From Candidatus Kuenenia stuttgartensis (GTDB lineage Bacteria > Planctomycetota > Phycisphaerae > Phycisphaerales > SM1A02), in NCBI GenBank assembly GCA_945902075.1, contig CAMDMA010000036.1, positions 1-36,589 of the forward strand: a stretch of 36,589 nucleotides of DNA. The letters are read 5' to 3'. Positions 17,301-24,095 of this stretch are shown here, piece by piece. Made by a program: the position numbers and the translations under genes. The notes beneath the pieces were generated by a model, which saw only the letters and a program-made list of their open reading frames with translations, searched no databases and was not told the origin of the DNA. Numbering within the stretch: the first letter of the stretch is position 1; the number at the start of each line of letters is the position of its first letter.

Positions 17301-17342
17301 GGGCGTGGAAGAGGTCTTTTTACTCTTGAAAAACAGCGCCAT
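14334..17342 (-). CDS. putA: Bifunctional proline dehydrogenase / glutamate-semialdehyde (P5C) dehydrogenase
   Basis: 1002 residues from ATG 17342. The enzyme oxidises proline to P5C with FAD, passing electrons to the quinone pool, then oxidises the semialdehyde to glutamate with NAD+. The proline dehydrogenase barrel spans about 60-460 (RLVKGAYWDYE near 325, YAPIGELIPGMAYLVRRLLENSSNES near 430-455). The aldehyde dehydrogenase spans about 520-985, with the catalytic-glutamate motif CEMGGKN (near 757) and catalytic Cys in FCGQKCSAAS (near 790). There is no N-terminal ribbon-helix-helix DNA-binding domain, so it is a short (type A) PutA that cannot repress itself. The in-frame ATG at 17474 would add 44 Arg/Ser-rich residues and is rejected. 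A TATACT hexamer lies ten bases before the ATG. Confidence 0.96.
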   Translation of the reverse strand: MALFFKSKKTSSTPAPKTASAPVGRVVAPQDPAVEARTIAIGTEFLDRARGAKTNMLAVWSEGLMDWAMQDEAFKVQIFRFVDCFPTLKDSDAVYDHLTDYLAQPGVTPPPFVATALKAGVLMKGVVTKTMSSQITSMASKFIVGTDAASSLPTLRKIWDSGLCFSVDLLGEACVSDDEATAYRRKYLDLIENLPQAVASWGANARLESDHLGPIPRTNVSIKISSLSARVDPIDTEGSIRGLLENIGPILVAAKQRGVFVNFDMEQFALKDLTLELFMRACEKYDFHAGLAMQAYLRSGDDDARRIIDWSRRTGRQVTVRLVKGAYWDYETIHAEQQGWPVPVWSRKIDTDASFERMAAAFVASTPTRAGEGGVKLALGSHNARSIAATLAALEKRGLPKSALELQMLYGMGDQLKSAAVDLDLRLREYAPIGELIPGMAYLVRRLLENSSNESWLKAGFKDNASTEQLLASPHRAFDSDPGIDRIANAPERHALSSAPAAISNGRAFFTEPMRNFAIDDVRASFAAMMAKTTVASVSNSGTANDATRAVQHAHAAFPAWRDSEYATRAAVLVAAANDMRARRDELSAIIVRESGKVWREADADVCEAIDFCEYYAREGAKLFNPERLGQFVGELDEQWYQPRGVAAVIAPWNFPLAICCGMTVAALVTGNTVVVKPAEQTPSIARTMCEILWRAGAPKEALHFIAGPGETVGAALVRDPRVAIIAFTGSKAVGLDIVQASGVVAPGQEFVKKVVCEMGGKNAIIVDTSADLDEAVLAVRQSAFGFCGQKCSAASRVIVVGSAYEPFLHRLIGATKALVVGDPSDPSTDIGPVIDEEAARKIRSYIEIGKTEGKHELTLEIPAGLEAKVGKPYVGPSIFSGILPEHRLAREEIFGPVLAVMFAKDFDEALAIANAPEYKLTGGVFSRKPAHLSRARREYRVGNLYLNRGITGALVGRQPFGGFGMSGIGSKAGGRDYLLQFVEPRAVCENTMRRGFAPGLD

Positions 17343-17352
17343 AGGGGCGCGC

Positions 17353-17358
17353 AGTATA
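17353..17358 (-). promoter_or_regulatory. Probable -10 element of putA (TATACT), leaderless-type
   Basis: TATACT matches TATAAT at five of six positions and ends ten bases before the ATG; transcription would start within about three bases of the start codon. The best -35 at 17-bp spacing is TTCGCC, weak. No Shine-Dalgarno sequence is present. Confidence 0.5.
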
Positions 17359-17527
17359 GATCCAGAGAGCCGCGAGGCGAACGCATGATTCCACGCAAAA
17401 CCGTGCGCCGCGACGATACGCCTCGACAGCCTCTCCGCGAACGATCGCGCGGATGAGCCTCGCGATGCACCCAACGGAAGTGTTGATCGCGAGCGCGTTG
17501 CGATCGCAGGGTCGAACGCCGTGTCGG

Positions 17528-19084
17528 TCAGTAACTCGCGCTGCCGCTCGCGGCGGCAATCGCGCGTTCGTAGCAGCGCGCGGTGCGGATGGCGGCACCG
17601 TCCCAGTTGATACCGCGGATTTCAAACGCACCATGCTCGACGAGTTGCCGCGAGAGCGGGGGATGGCGGAGTACAGCGAGAATCTTGTCCGCCATATCTT
17701 CGATGTCCCAAAAGTCGACCTTGAGCGCGTGCATCAGCACTTCGCTTACTCCAGAGGACTTTGAGATCAGCACCGGCACATTGTGGCTCATGGCCTCGAG
17801 CGGGGCGATGCCGAAGGGTTCGCTCACACTGGGCATCACGTAAAGATCGGCCATTGCGAACACGCGCGCGATATCGCGGCCGCGAAGGAAGCCCGTAAAC
17901 AGCACCTTGTTTCCGATACCGAGTGCGGCAGCCATCTCGATCATGCGCTGGGCCTGATCACCCGATCCAGCCACGACAAACTTCACATCATCCATGTGCT
18001 CGAGCACTTTCTTCGCCGCCTGGATGAAATACTCCGGGCCTTTTTGCATAGTGATGCGGCCGAAGTAGAGGACGATCTTGTCCTTTGAATGAATCGGCTG
18101 CACGCCAGCGTCGGCCGGGTCGAGGTCGACGCCGTTGTAGACAACATCGATCTTTGCCGCGGGCACGCCGTAGCGATTTACGCACACGTTTTTCGTGAGC
18201 ATGCTCACCGCAATCGCACGCGTGGCGCCGTGCATGCCGCGGCGTTCGATGTTGTAGACCTGTTGGTTGGGATGTTCGCCCGACCGATCGAACTCCGTCG
18301 AATGCACATGGACGATGAGTGGTTTTCCGGTCAACTTGGCGATGGCAAGGCCCGCTGGGTAGGTCAGCCAGTCGTGGGCGTGAATCACATCGAAGGAGAG
18401 CCCCCGCGTGGCGTCGACGGCAAATCGTGCATAACGGTCGGCCATACCAAGGAGATCACCGGAGTAATCCGCTGCTTCGGCACCGCGCGACTCACTTGCT
18501 TGGCGGTCGCGGCCTGCAGTTTCAGGGAGCGCAGTCTCCAATGCGCGCTCGACTGGATCGCGGGTGAGCTCAGGGAATGCGCCCGCGTGCGCGAGGGTGC
18601 GGATGCGTTCGATCGTCCAGCCAGCTTCACGCATCAGTCGCACGCTCTCGGCAATACGCGATGGTTCGGATGAGGTCTTGGACTCGTAGACCGATGGATA
18701 CTGCCCAGGAATCTCGATGAATCGAGTCGATTCAAACTCATCGACTATGCGCGACCACGACTCACGCTCGGACACAGTCATATCGGCATCGGGAGGAGCA
18801 ATCGCGGCAACCGGCGCAGTGCGAGATGCGGGCGCGACGGTGTTTGGAGTGGGCTTCGCTTTCTCGAGCGGCTTGCCGTCTACAGGCTTACGCTCAACGA
18901 TCGCACCCGGACTGACCAGCCGTACATGCGACGCGCTCTCTGAAGGCACCGTTTTTGGCAACACAAACGTGACTTCCACGTGCTGCCTATCAAGCGCGCG
19001 CGTCAGCCCGTAGCAGGCTGTTCCAAGTCCGCCAGTGATGAAAGGTGGAAATTCCCACCCGAGCATGAGTACGCGTAGAGCCAT
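17528..19084 (-). CDS. GT4-family glycosyltransferase (glycogen/starch-synthase-like fold)
   Basis: 518 residues from ATG 19084 (GGAA about nine bases upstream; the protein then opens with MALRVLMLGWEFPPFITGGLG, the usual GT-B nucleotide-sugar loop). The in-frame ATG at 19132 would add 16 atypical residues. The C-terminal half carries the GT4 hallmarks: DVVYNGVD, KIVLYFGRITMQKGPEYFIQA, VVAGSGDQ, FTGFLRGRDIARVFAMADLYVMPS and the E-x7-E motif EPFGIAPLE. HAHDWLTYPAG in the middle is the acceptor-side motif. A variable, Pro/Ala/Glu-rich segment of about 130 residues (roughly 68-195) separates the first strand-helix unit from the rest. Donor and acceptor are unknown; an alpha-glucan or cell-surface polysaccharide role is possible. 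It stands alone between putA and an unrecognised gene. Confidence 0.88.
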   Translation of the reverse strand: MALRVLMLGWEFPPFITGGLGTACYGLTRALDRQHVEVTFVLPKTVPSESASHVRLVSPGAIVERKPVDGKPLEKAKPTPNTVAPASRTAPVAAIAPPDADMTVSERESWSRIVDEFESTRFIEIPGQYPSVYESKTSSEPSRIAESVRLMREAGWTIERIRTLAHAGAFPELTRDPVERALETALPETAGRDRQASESRGAEAADYSGDLLGMADRYARFAVDATRGLSFDVIHAHDWLTYPAGLAIAKLTGKPLIVHVHSTEFDRSGEHPNQQVYNIERRGMHGATRAIAVSMLTKNVCVNRYGVPAAKIDVVYNGVDLDPADAGVQPIHSKDKIVLYFGRITMQKGPEYFIQAAKKVLEHMDDVKFVVAGSGDQAQRMIEMAAALGIGNKVLFTGFLRGRDIARVFAMADLYVMPSVSEPFGIAPLEAMSHNVPVLISKSSGVSEVLMHALKVDFWDIEDMADKILAVLRHPPLSRQLVEHGAFEIRGINWDGAAIRTARCYERAIAAASGSASY

Positions 19085-19191
19085 CCCGTTTTCCAAAACC
19101 TTCGGCGTTTCACACGCCGTAATGGGATCCACGCAAAGCCCGGGATCGATTGTTCTATTGCGCTTCGCAGTCCGCGACGCGTCCTCAGCAG

Positions 19192-19653
19192 TTAGGCAGC
19201 ATCTTCGCCGCCACCGACATCGCCAAGCGCGCGGAAGGCTGCTTCGTATGCGAAGAGAAACTTCGCGGCAATTTCCGCTTGCTCCATGCCCTCCACAGTT
19301 GGGACGACGTTCTCAAAGGTGTACAACTTTGCATCATCGCGAAAGTGCTTGACGACCGGAACTTTCCCTCGCCAGCCAAGTTCAGCGAGTTCCTCCTCGA
19401 TGAGTTCTTCGATCGGATCGCCGAAATGCATGAGGTCTGACTCGATCGACTCGCTCAGCCAGCGGTCGGGAGTCGCGAAGCGAACAACTAACCTGCCTTC
19501 AAAATCCGCGAGTTCGTACCACGCCGGCTCCGGGCAGTCCTTGGCGTGACAGCGGATACGGTCAGCAAGCAGGTCGATCTTCGCGAAAACGCCGCGTGCG
19601 CCAGCATTGTCGGAAACGAATTGGAGAATTGCATGCGCAGGGGAGTCGTTCAA
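19192..19653 (-). CDS. Unrecognised small acidic protein
   Basis: 153 residues from TTG 19653, chosen because GAAGGA lies about eight bases upstream; the ATG at 19740 would add 29 Arg/Pro-rich residues. The protein is soluble, with no signal peptide or membrane helix. It has an acidic middle (FGDPIEELIEEELAEL), a Cys pair (RCHAKDC near residue 35) and a C-terminal helix (IAAKFLFAYEAAFRAL). No family is recognised. It precedes the glycosyltransferase gene by 107 bp on the same strand and may be co-transcribed, though they need not be related. The coding status is supported by the ribosome binding site and a normal residue composition. Confidence 0.65.
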   Translation of the reverse strand: MNDSPAHAILQFVSDNAGARGVFAKIDLLADRIRCHAKDCPEPAWYELADFEGRLVVRFATPDRWLSESIESDLMHFGDPIEELIEEELAELGWRGKVPVVKHFRDDAKLYTFENVVPTVEGMEQAEIAAKFLFAYEAAFRALGDVGGGEDAA

Positions 19654-19876
19654 CGGCGTGTATTCCTTCGAGTGTGCTTGACCGGTCCGGCAAGCGGGCG
19701 GCCATCGTAGCGGACGACCCCGAGGCGGGGCGACAATCAACGAACCACCGGACGTGTTTCATGGGAACCAAACCTTGCGACTTCGGCATTCGATCGGCAG
19801 AATTGCGGGGAATCTGTCGCGCGCAGAAATTGCACCTCGCGTCGTCGTAGGATGCGCCAAACCCGAGGGAGGACGC

Positions 19877-21013
19877 ATGGAGGCGAATGACGCAGGATTT
19901 ACCGCAGGGAACGCACAAGAAAGCGAGAGTCCGGCTCGCGCCACGACCACGCCGACTGCTGCCGCCGGTGCGAGCCGCCAGGAGGGACCGTGGACCGTAC
20001 GAGCATTGCTCGCGTGGATGACGCCCTTCCTCCGAACGCGTGAGGTCGACAGTCCGCGCGCCGTGGCTGAGATCTTGCTCGCCGAAGTCCTCCACGTTGA
20101 GCGATTGCGGTTGTATATGGAGCCGGACCGCGCAGTGGCGCCGATTGAACTCGCCCGCTTGCGAGATCTCGTTGCGCGAGCCGGTCGTCACGAGCCCGTG
20201 CAGTTTTTGGTTGGGCGTTGGCCGTTTCTTGGGCGAGACTTTGAGGTCGCGCCGTGCACGCTGATTCCGAGGCCCTGCACAGAGTTACTGGTGGAGCGCG
20301 CGGTGGACTGGTATCGCGCGCGCCGCGAGGAGCAGGGCCACAGTGGTGTGCGCGTCCTTGACCTTTGCACTGGATCAGGCTGCATTGCCGTATCGGTTGC
20401 GCTCGGTATGCGTGCCATCGCACGGCCAGAGGGCGCTGGGTGCACACCATTGCGTGCCGTCGCCGCGCTGGCCGAGCCGATTGCGCGCGACATTGCGGAG
20501 CAGGTCGTCACCGAGATTGATCGCCAACCATTGACGGCAGAGACGATTTCGGTCGTTGCAACCGACATCGTTCCGGAGGCAGTCGAACTTGCTCAAAGAA
20601 ACGCACGGCGACTCGGTGCTTCCATCGATTTCCGCGTGGGTGATCTTTTCGCAGCGATCAAGCCCGGAGAGCGTTTCGATTTGATCATGTCGAACCCGCC
20701 GTATGTGTCTGACGCCGAGTACGGCGAACTCGACGCGAATGTTAAAGAGTACGAGCCCGCGAGCGCTCTCCGCGGTGGCCCTGACGGACTCGACATCATC
20801 CGTCGAGTCGTGCGTGATGCTGCGGACCGACTGAACCCAGGCGGTCTACTCCTCGTTGAGATTGGGTGGAAGCACGGCGAAGAGGCGCAAGCGCTTTGCA
20901 TGGGAAGATCGTCGGACGGGCGCACTTCTCGCGGAGAGAGTCCATGGAGTGCTGTTGAGATTCACCGCGACGGAGATGGCCAACCGCGCATTCTCGCCGC
21001 CCGCCGTGCGTGA
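19877..21013 (+). CDS. prmC: Release-factor glutamine methyltransferase (HemK/PrmC)
   Basis: 378 residues from ATG 19877, preceded by GGGAGGA. PrmC transfers a methyl group from S-adenosylmethionine to the Gln of the GGQ motif of release factors RF1/RF2. The N-terminal helical domain (about 35-125, with PVQFLVGRWPFLGRDFEV and TLIPRPCTELLVE) and the Rossmann methyltransferase core are clear: motif I VLDLCTGSGCIAVSVAL (about 162-178), the catalytic-site motif NPPYV, and LNPGGLLLVEIG. Between motif I and the acidic motif II strand (VVATDI) there is an insertion of about 40 extra residues (GCTPLRAVAALAEPIARDIAEQ region) not found in standard PrmC. No prfA is adjacent. The stop lies in the first unit of the 21-bp repeat array. 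Confidence 0.92.
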   Translation: MEANDAGFTAGNAQESESPARATTTPTAAAGASRQEGPWTVRALLAWMTPFLRTREVDSPRAVAEILLAEVLHVERLRLYMEPDRAVAPIELARLRDLVARAGRHEPVQFLVGRWPFLGRDFEVAPCTLIPRPCTELLVERAVDWYRARREEQGHSGVRVLDLCTGSGCIAVSVALGMRAIARPEGAGCTPLRAVAALAEPIARDIAEQVVTEIDRQPLTAETISVVATDIVPEAVELAQRNARRLGASIDFRVGDLFAAIKPGERFDLIMSNPPYVSDAEYGELDANVKEYEPASALRGGPDGLDIIRRVVRDAADRLNPGGLLLVEIGWKHGEEAQALCMGRSSDGRTSRGESPWSAVEIHRDGDGQPRILAARRA

Positions 21014-21080
21014 CCGTGCTCGCGCCGGGCGTGACCTTGCTCGCGCCGGGCGTGACCTTGCTCGCGCCGGGCGTGACCTC
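21010..21080 (+). repeat. Three 21-bp tandem repeats plus a partial copy
   Basis: The unit GTGACC(T/G)TGCTCGCGCCGGGC starts at 21010, 21031 and 21052, followed by a partial GTGACCTC at 21073. Copies 2 and 3 are identical; copy 1 differs by one base. The array begins on the prmC stop codon and ends on the stop codon of the leftward regulator, filling the whole convergent gap. Each copy holds CGCC-G-GGCG, so the RNA could fold on either strand. Confidence 0.9.
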
Positions 21081-22812
21081 AAGACGCGGTTGTCGGCCGT
21101 TCGCGAAGCGCTTTGCGAGCTTCTTCGAGAAGCTGTGAGATTTGAAAGGGCTTGAACAAGAAGCAGTGCAAGCCCTCCTGCGTGGAGCGGACGATGGAGT
21201 GGTTCGGGTCATATCCGAATGCAGTCATCAGAATGACCGGCGTATCCGCGCATGTGTCTTTCGCAGCGCGGAAGACTTCGTAGCCGTTGGCATCAGGCAT
21301 CCGTACATCCGAGATCACAAGATCGAAAGTCCCGCCGCTCGTCGACAACTCGCGGATGGATCGAATAGCGGCACCCCCATCAGCACACTCACTTACGCGG
21401 CAACCTTGCTGCTCAAGTACGGCCTTTACCGTTCGACGGATCGCATGGTCGTCGTCTGCGACGAGAATCGAACGCCCGGCGAAAATCGGGTCGCTTGATC
21501 CCTCGCGGAGAAACTCGTCCGCTCCGAGTACGCCGCGCGGCGCGACCGTGGCGTTCCGGATCAACTCTTCGACCTTGGCAACATTCTCAATCAAACGTTG
21601 CGCAAGTTCGTGTTCGGCTACATCCTTCGTCCTTGCGTGGAGCGCACGCGCGTCATTGGCAAGCTGCTCGAGCGGAATCGCTGCTTCTCGCGCGATGTTT
21701 CCGAGCATCGTGCGGTGCGTCTCGCAGCGTTCGGCAACAAGCATGTCGAGCATGTTCAGCGAAAGTGCAACGTAGCGACCAAGTAGTTCTGCCCCGATGC
21801 GGTCTTCGTCATCGAACTGGTCGCGCTCGACACTTTCAACATTGAGCACTCCGATTACGCGGTCGTGGAGGCGGAGGGGCACCGTCAGCGTGCTCATGGC
21901 GCCGGGGAGCCCGCGGAGATACCGCGCATCTTTCGAGACATCTGGGCAAAGCACACTTTCGCCAGTCGTGGCGACGAGTCCGCTGATTCCATTACCTTCA
22001 GCGCGCGCAAAAATGCGCTCGCCGATCCCAAGCGGCACGAGCCCTGAGCAAAACACAAGTTCCAATTGCTCTGTGCGGCGGTCGGTGAGTCGATATTCGA
22101 AATGATCGAACCCAAGCACGCTTTGCGTTGCGGAAACCACGCGTGCTTCGAGGGCACGCAATCGTTCGGAGGCGTTGAGTGCGCGAATGGTGTCGGCATC
22201 GAACTGCAGGAGTTCGGCACCGGCCTGGTCGATTGCGTCGAGGCGATCTTGGAGACGACGGGTGGCAGTGGCATCGACAAGAAGCGCCACGGCACCCTCG
22301 ACTTGCTCGCCTGCATTGCGAAGGAGCGGCGTCATGACCACCTCATACCACGCGCCGACAGCGCGGAAACTCGCACGAAGGGTGGCAGCGGTCGCTCGGG
22401 AGCGACGCCATGCGTTGATGGCATCGACGCAGCAGTCTGCGAATCGTCGCATGGTCTCGGGGGATTGCCGCGAGAGGCCATGGTTCATCCAAACGAGTTC
22501 ACCGGTGGGCTCGACGATGCCGACACCTTGACCGAGGAGTTCAAGCGCGCGCGTCGCGCGATCTGCGGTCGTGGCACTTCGGCGTTCAGTGATGGCAAAC
22601 TGGGCGAGTGCTTGACGCTGTGCATCGTCAAGGGGTTGTGTGCCGTGGAGTTCGTAGGTGAACAACCCGCTCACACGCCCAACTCCGGGCTCCCGAGCTC
22701 CATCGGGGTGGCCGTCAGTTTTGGAGGGTTCGTCGGTCGACATGATTTGGTCGTTGTTCCATGTTGGCTCGTCCATGATCGAGGCACGATCCGAAATTGT
22801 CTGCACCGTCAT
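21079..22812 (-). CDS. PAS-GAF-response-receiver regulator with degenerate kinase helix
   Basis: Up to 577 residues. A PAS-like domain (about 80-190, GVGIVEPTGELVWMNHGLS) and a GAF domain (about 215-360, containing FARAEGNGISGLVATTGESVLCPDVSKD and VIGVLNVES) are followed by a helix resembling a histidine-kinase DHp (MLGNIAREAAIPLEQLAND, about 373-391), then a complete receiver domain (about 446-572) with acidic pocket ADDD, phospho-acceptor Asp502 in ISDVRMP, Thr530 and Lys554. There is no HATPase domain and no output DNA-binding domain. In the DHp-like helix the residue aligned with the phosphorylated His is Arg. It probably receives phosphate from another kinase and acts through protein contacts. 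The start is uncertain: ATG 22812, 22776 or 22743, none with a good ribosome binding site. Confidence 0.85.
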   Translation of the reverse strand: MTVQTISDRASIMDEPTWNNDQIMSTDEPSKTDGHPDGAREPGVGRVSGLFTYELHGTQPLDDAQRQALAQFAITERRSATTADRATRALELLGQGVGIVEPTGELVWMNHGLSRQSPETMRRFADCCVDAINAWRRSRATAATLRASFRAVGAWYEVVMTPLLRNAGEQVEGAVALLVDATATRRLQDRLDAIDQAGAELLQFDADTIRALNASERLRALEARVVSATQSVLGFDHFEYRLTDRRTEQLELVFCSGLVPLGIGERIFARAEGNGISGLVATTGESVLCPDVSKDARYLRGLPGAMSTLTVPLRLHDRVIGVLNVESVERDQFDDEDRIGAELLGRYVALSLNMLDMLVAERCETHRTMLGNIAREAAIPLEQLANDARALHARTKDVAEHELAQRLIENVAKVEELIRNATVAPRGVLGADEFLREGSSDPIFAGRSILVADDDHAIRRTVKAVLEQQGCRVSECADGGAAIRSIRELSTSGGTFDLVISDVRMPDANGYEVFRAAKDTCADTPVILMTAFGYDPNHSIVRSTQEGLHCFLFKPFQISQLLEEARKALRERPTTAS

Positions 22813-22863
22813 TCGGACTCATGCACACCTCATGAATCCTTACAGGCATCTTTGGCGGGTGCT

Positions 22864-22883
22864 GCTTCGGAGCGCTTCGGAGT
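22864..22883. repeat. Two 10-bp direct repeats GCTTCGGAGC/T
   Basis: Adjacent decamers in the divergent promoter region between the regulator and the ABC operon, one helical turn apart. They could be a tandem binding site or chance. Confidence 0.4.
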
Positions 22884-23033
22884 GTAGTTCCTTCGCAGCG
22901 GAACGGAGGAGTGTTCCTGATGGAGGATTGCTTCTCCGCGCATCGAACACACCCGCGGAACGCGCCGCCCGATACACTTTGAACTTCCCTATGACCGAAG
23001 CCCGCATGGCATCCGAACTCGGAGTGCACCGCC

Positions 23034-24095
23034 TTGGTACATGAGGCTCCCTTGCGGGCTCGCAGCGCCGAAACCGCTTCGCCCGACGAGGGCGCGTTCG
23101 GCGTGATCGCCCGTGGATTATCGAAGCGGTTCGGCTCGGTTGTCGCCGTTCACAACGCGACTTTTTCGCTTCCGTCTCAAGGCGTGTGTGGCCTTCTCGG
23201 GCCGAACGGTGCAGGTAAAACCACCACCATCCGGATGCTCGCTGGTGTTCTAACGCCGGATGCGGGCTCGCTCTCGCTTGCGGGAGTCGATGCATTGCGC
23301 GAGGGAGGTCGGGTTCGAAAGTCGATTGGCTACCTCCCGGAGTCGGCGCCGCTCTACCCCGAATTGACCGTACGCGAGTACCTCGCCTTTCGCGCGGGAA
23401 TCGCCGGGCTTGACCGGCGCGCAGCACGCGACTCAATGGATGAAGCGATGCATCGCACGGATGTCGCGCGCTTTTGCGACCGTTGTTGCGGTGCACTCTC
23501 GAAGGGCATGCAGCAGCGCGTCGGTCTCGCGGCGACGCTTCTTGGGCAACCAGCTGTTCTGATTCTCGATGAGCCATCGGTGGGGCTCGATCCGGGGCAG
23601 ACGCTCGCCTTTCGTGAACTGATCCGCGCGCTCGGCGAAACGCGGCTCGTACTCCTCTCCTCTCACCTCCTCGCAGAAGTGGAGGATGTCTGTTCTGAGC
23701 TCCTCATCATCGCCCGCGGTCGTGTTGTCGCGCATGAGTCGATGGAAGTTTTTCGTCGACGCGCGCGCGCAGGAACGCATCATCGCATTGAAAGTGAACG
23801 GTCGTTCCTCAGCCTGCCGGAGTTCCGCGGGCTGTGCGATGAGGCGACGGAGCGGCCACTCCCAGACGGTTGGGTCGAGACGCGATTTACAAGTAGTGAT
23901 CCGCGCGCGAGAGAACTTGTTGGGCGCGCGTTGCTTGGCGCATCGATTCCGGCGCGCGTACTGGAAGGCACCGATACGCGGCTCGAGCAGGTCTTTGTTG
24001 CTCTCGTAGAAAAAGCGCGTCGCGAGAATGAACCGCGTCGCGACAATGAACCGCGTCGCGAGAATGAAGTGTCGGCCACGGAGGTTGTCCGATGA
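23034..24095 (+). CDS. ABC transporter ATP-binding protein, GldA-like
   Basis: 353 residues if it starts at TTG 23034 (GGAG nine bases upstream); GTG 23103 is an alternative that removes a 23-residue polar extension. All nucleotide-binding motifs are present: Walker A GPNGAGKTT (56-64), signature LSKGMQQRVGLA (155-166), Walker B AVLILDEP (174-181) and switch His in LLSSH (about 208). It is the ABC-2 exporter type seen in the GldA/F/G complexes of Bacteroidetes and related operons of planctomycetes. The C-terminus ends in a repeated basic/acidic tail (RRENEP/RRDNEP/RRENE). It overlaps the permease gene by ATGA (24092-24095) and is the first gene of the operon. Confidence 0.92.
   Translation: MVHEAPLRARSAETASPDEGAFGVIARGLSKRFGSVVAVHNATFSLPSQGVCGLLGPNGAGKTTTIRMLAGVLTPDAGSLSLAGVDALREGGRVRKSIGYLPESAPLYPELTVREYLAFRAGIAGLDRRAARDSMDEAMHRTDVARFCDRCCGALSKGMQQRVGLAATLLGQPAVLILDEPSVGLDPGQTLAFRELIRALGETRLVLLSSHLLAEVEDVCSELLIIARGRVVAHESMEVFRRRARAGTHHRIESERSFLSLPEFRGLCDEATERPLPDGWVETRFTSSDPRARELVGRALLGASIPARVLEGTDTRLEQVFVALVEKARRENEPRRDNEPRRENEVSATEVVR
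24015..24068 (+). repeat. 18-bp tandem repeats coding for RR(E/D)NEP
   Basis: Three near-identical 18-bp units (CGTCGCGAGAATGAACCG-type) encode the charged tail of the ABC ATPase. The reading frame is kept, so the copy number can vary without breaking the gene or its overlap with the permease. Confidence 0.8.

Noticed and set aside
17343-17474. Upstream start of PutA
   Set aside because: The extra 44 residues are Arg/Ser-rich with no family match, and the TATACT hexamer just before ATG 17342 favours the shorter form.
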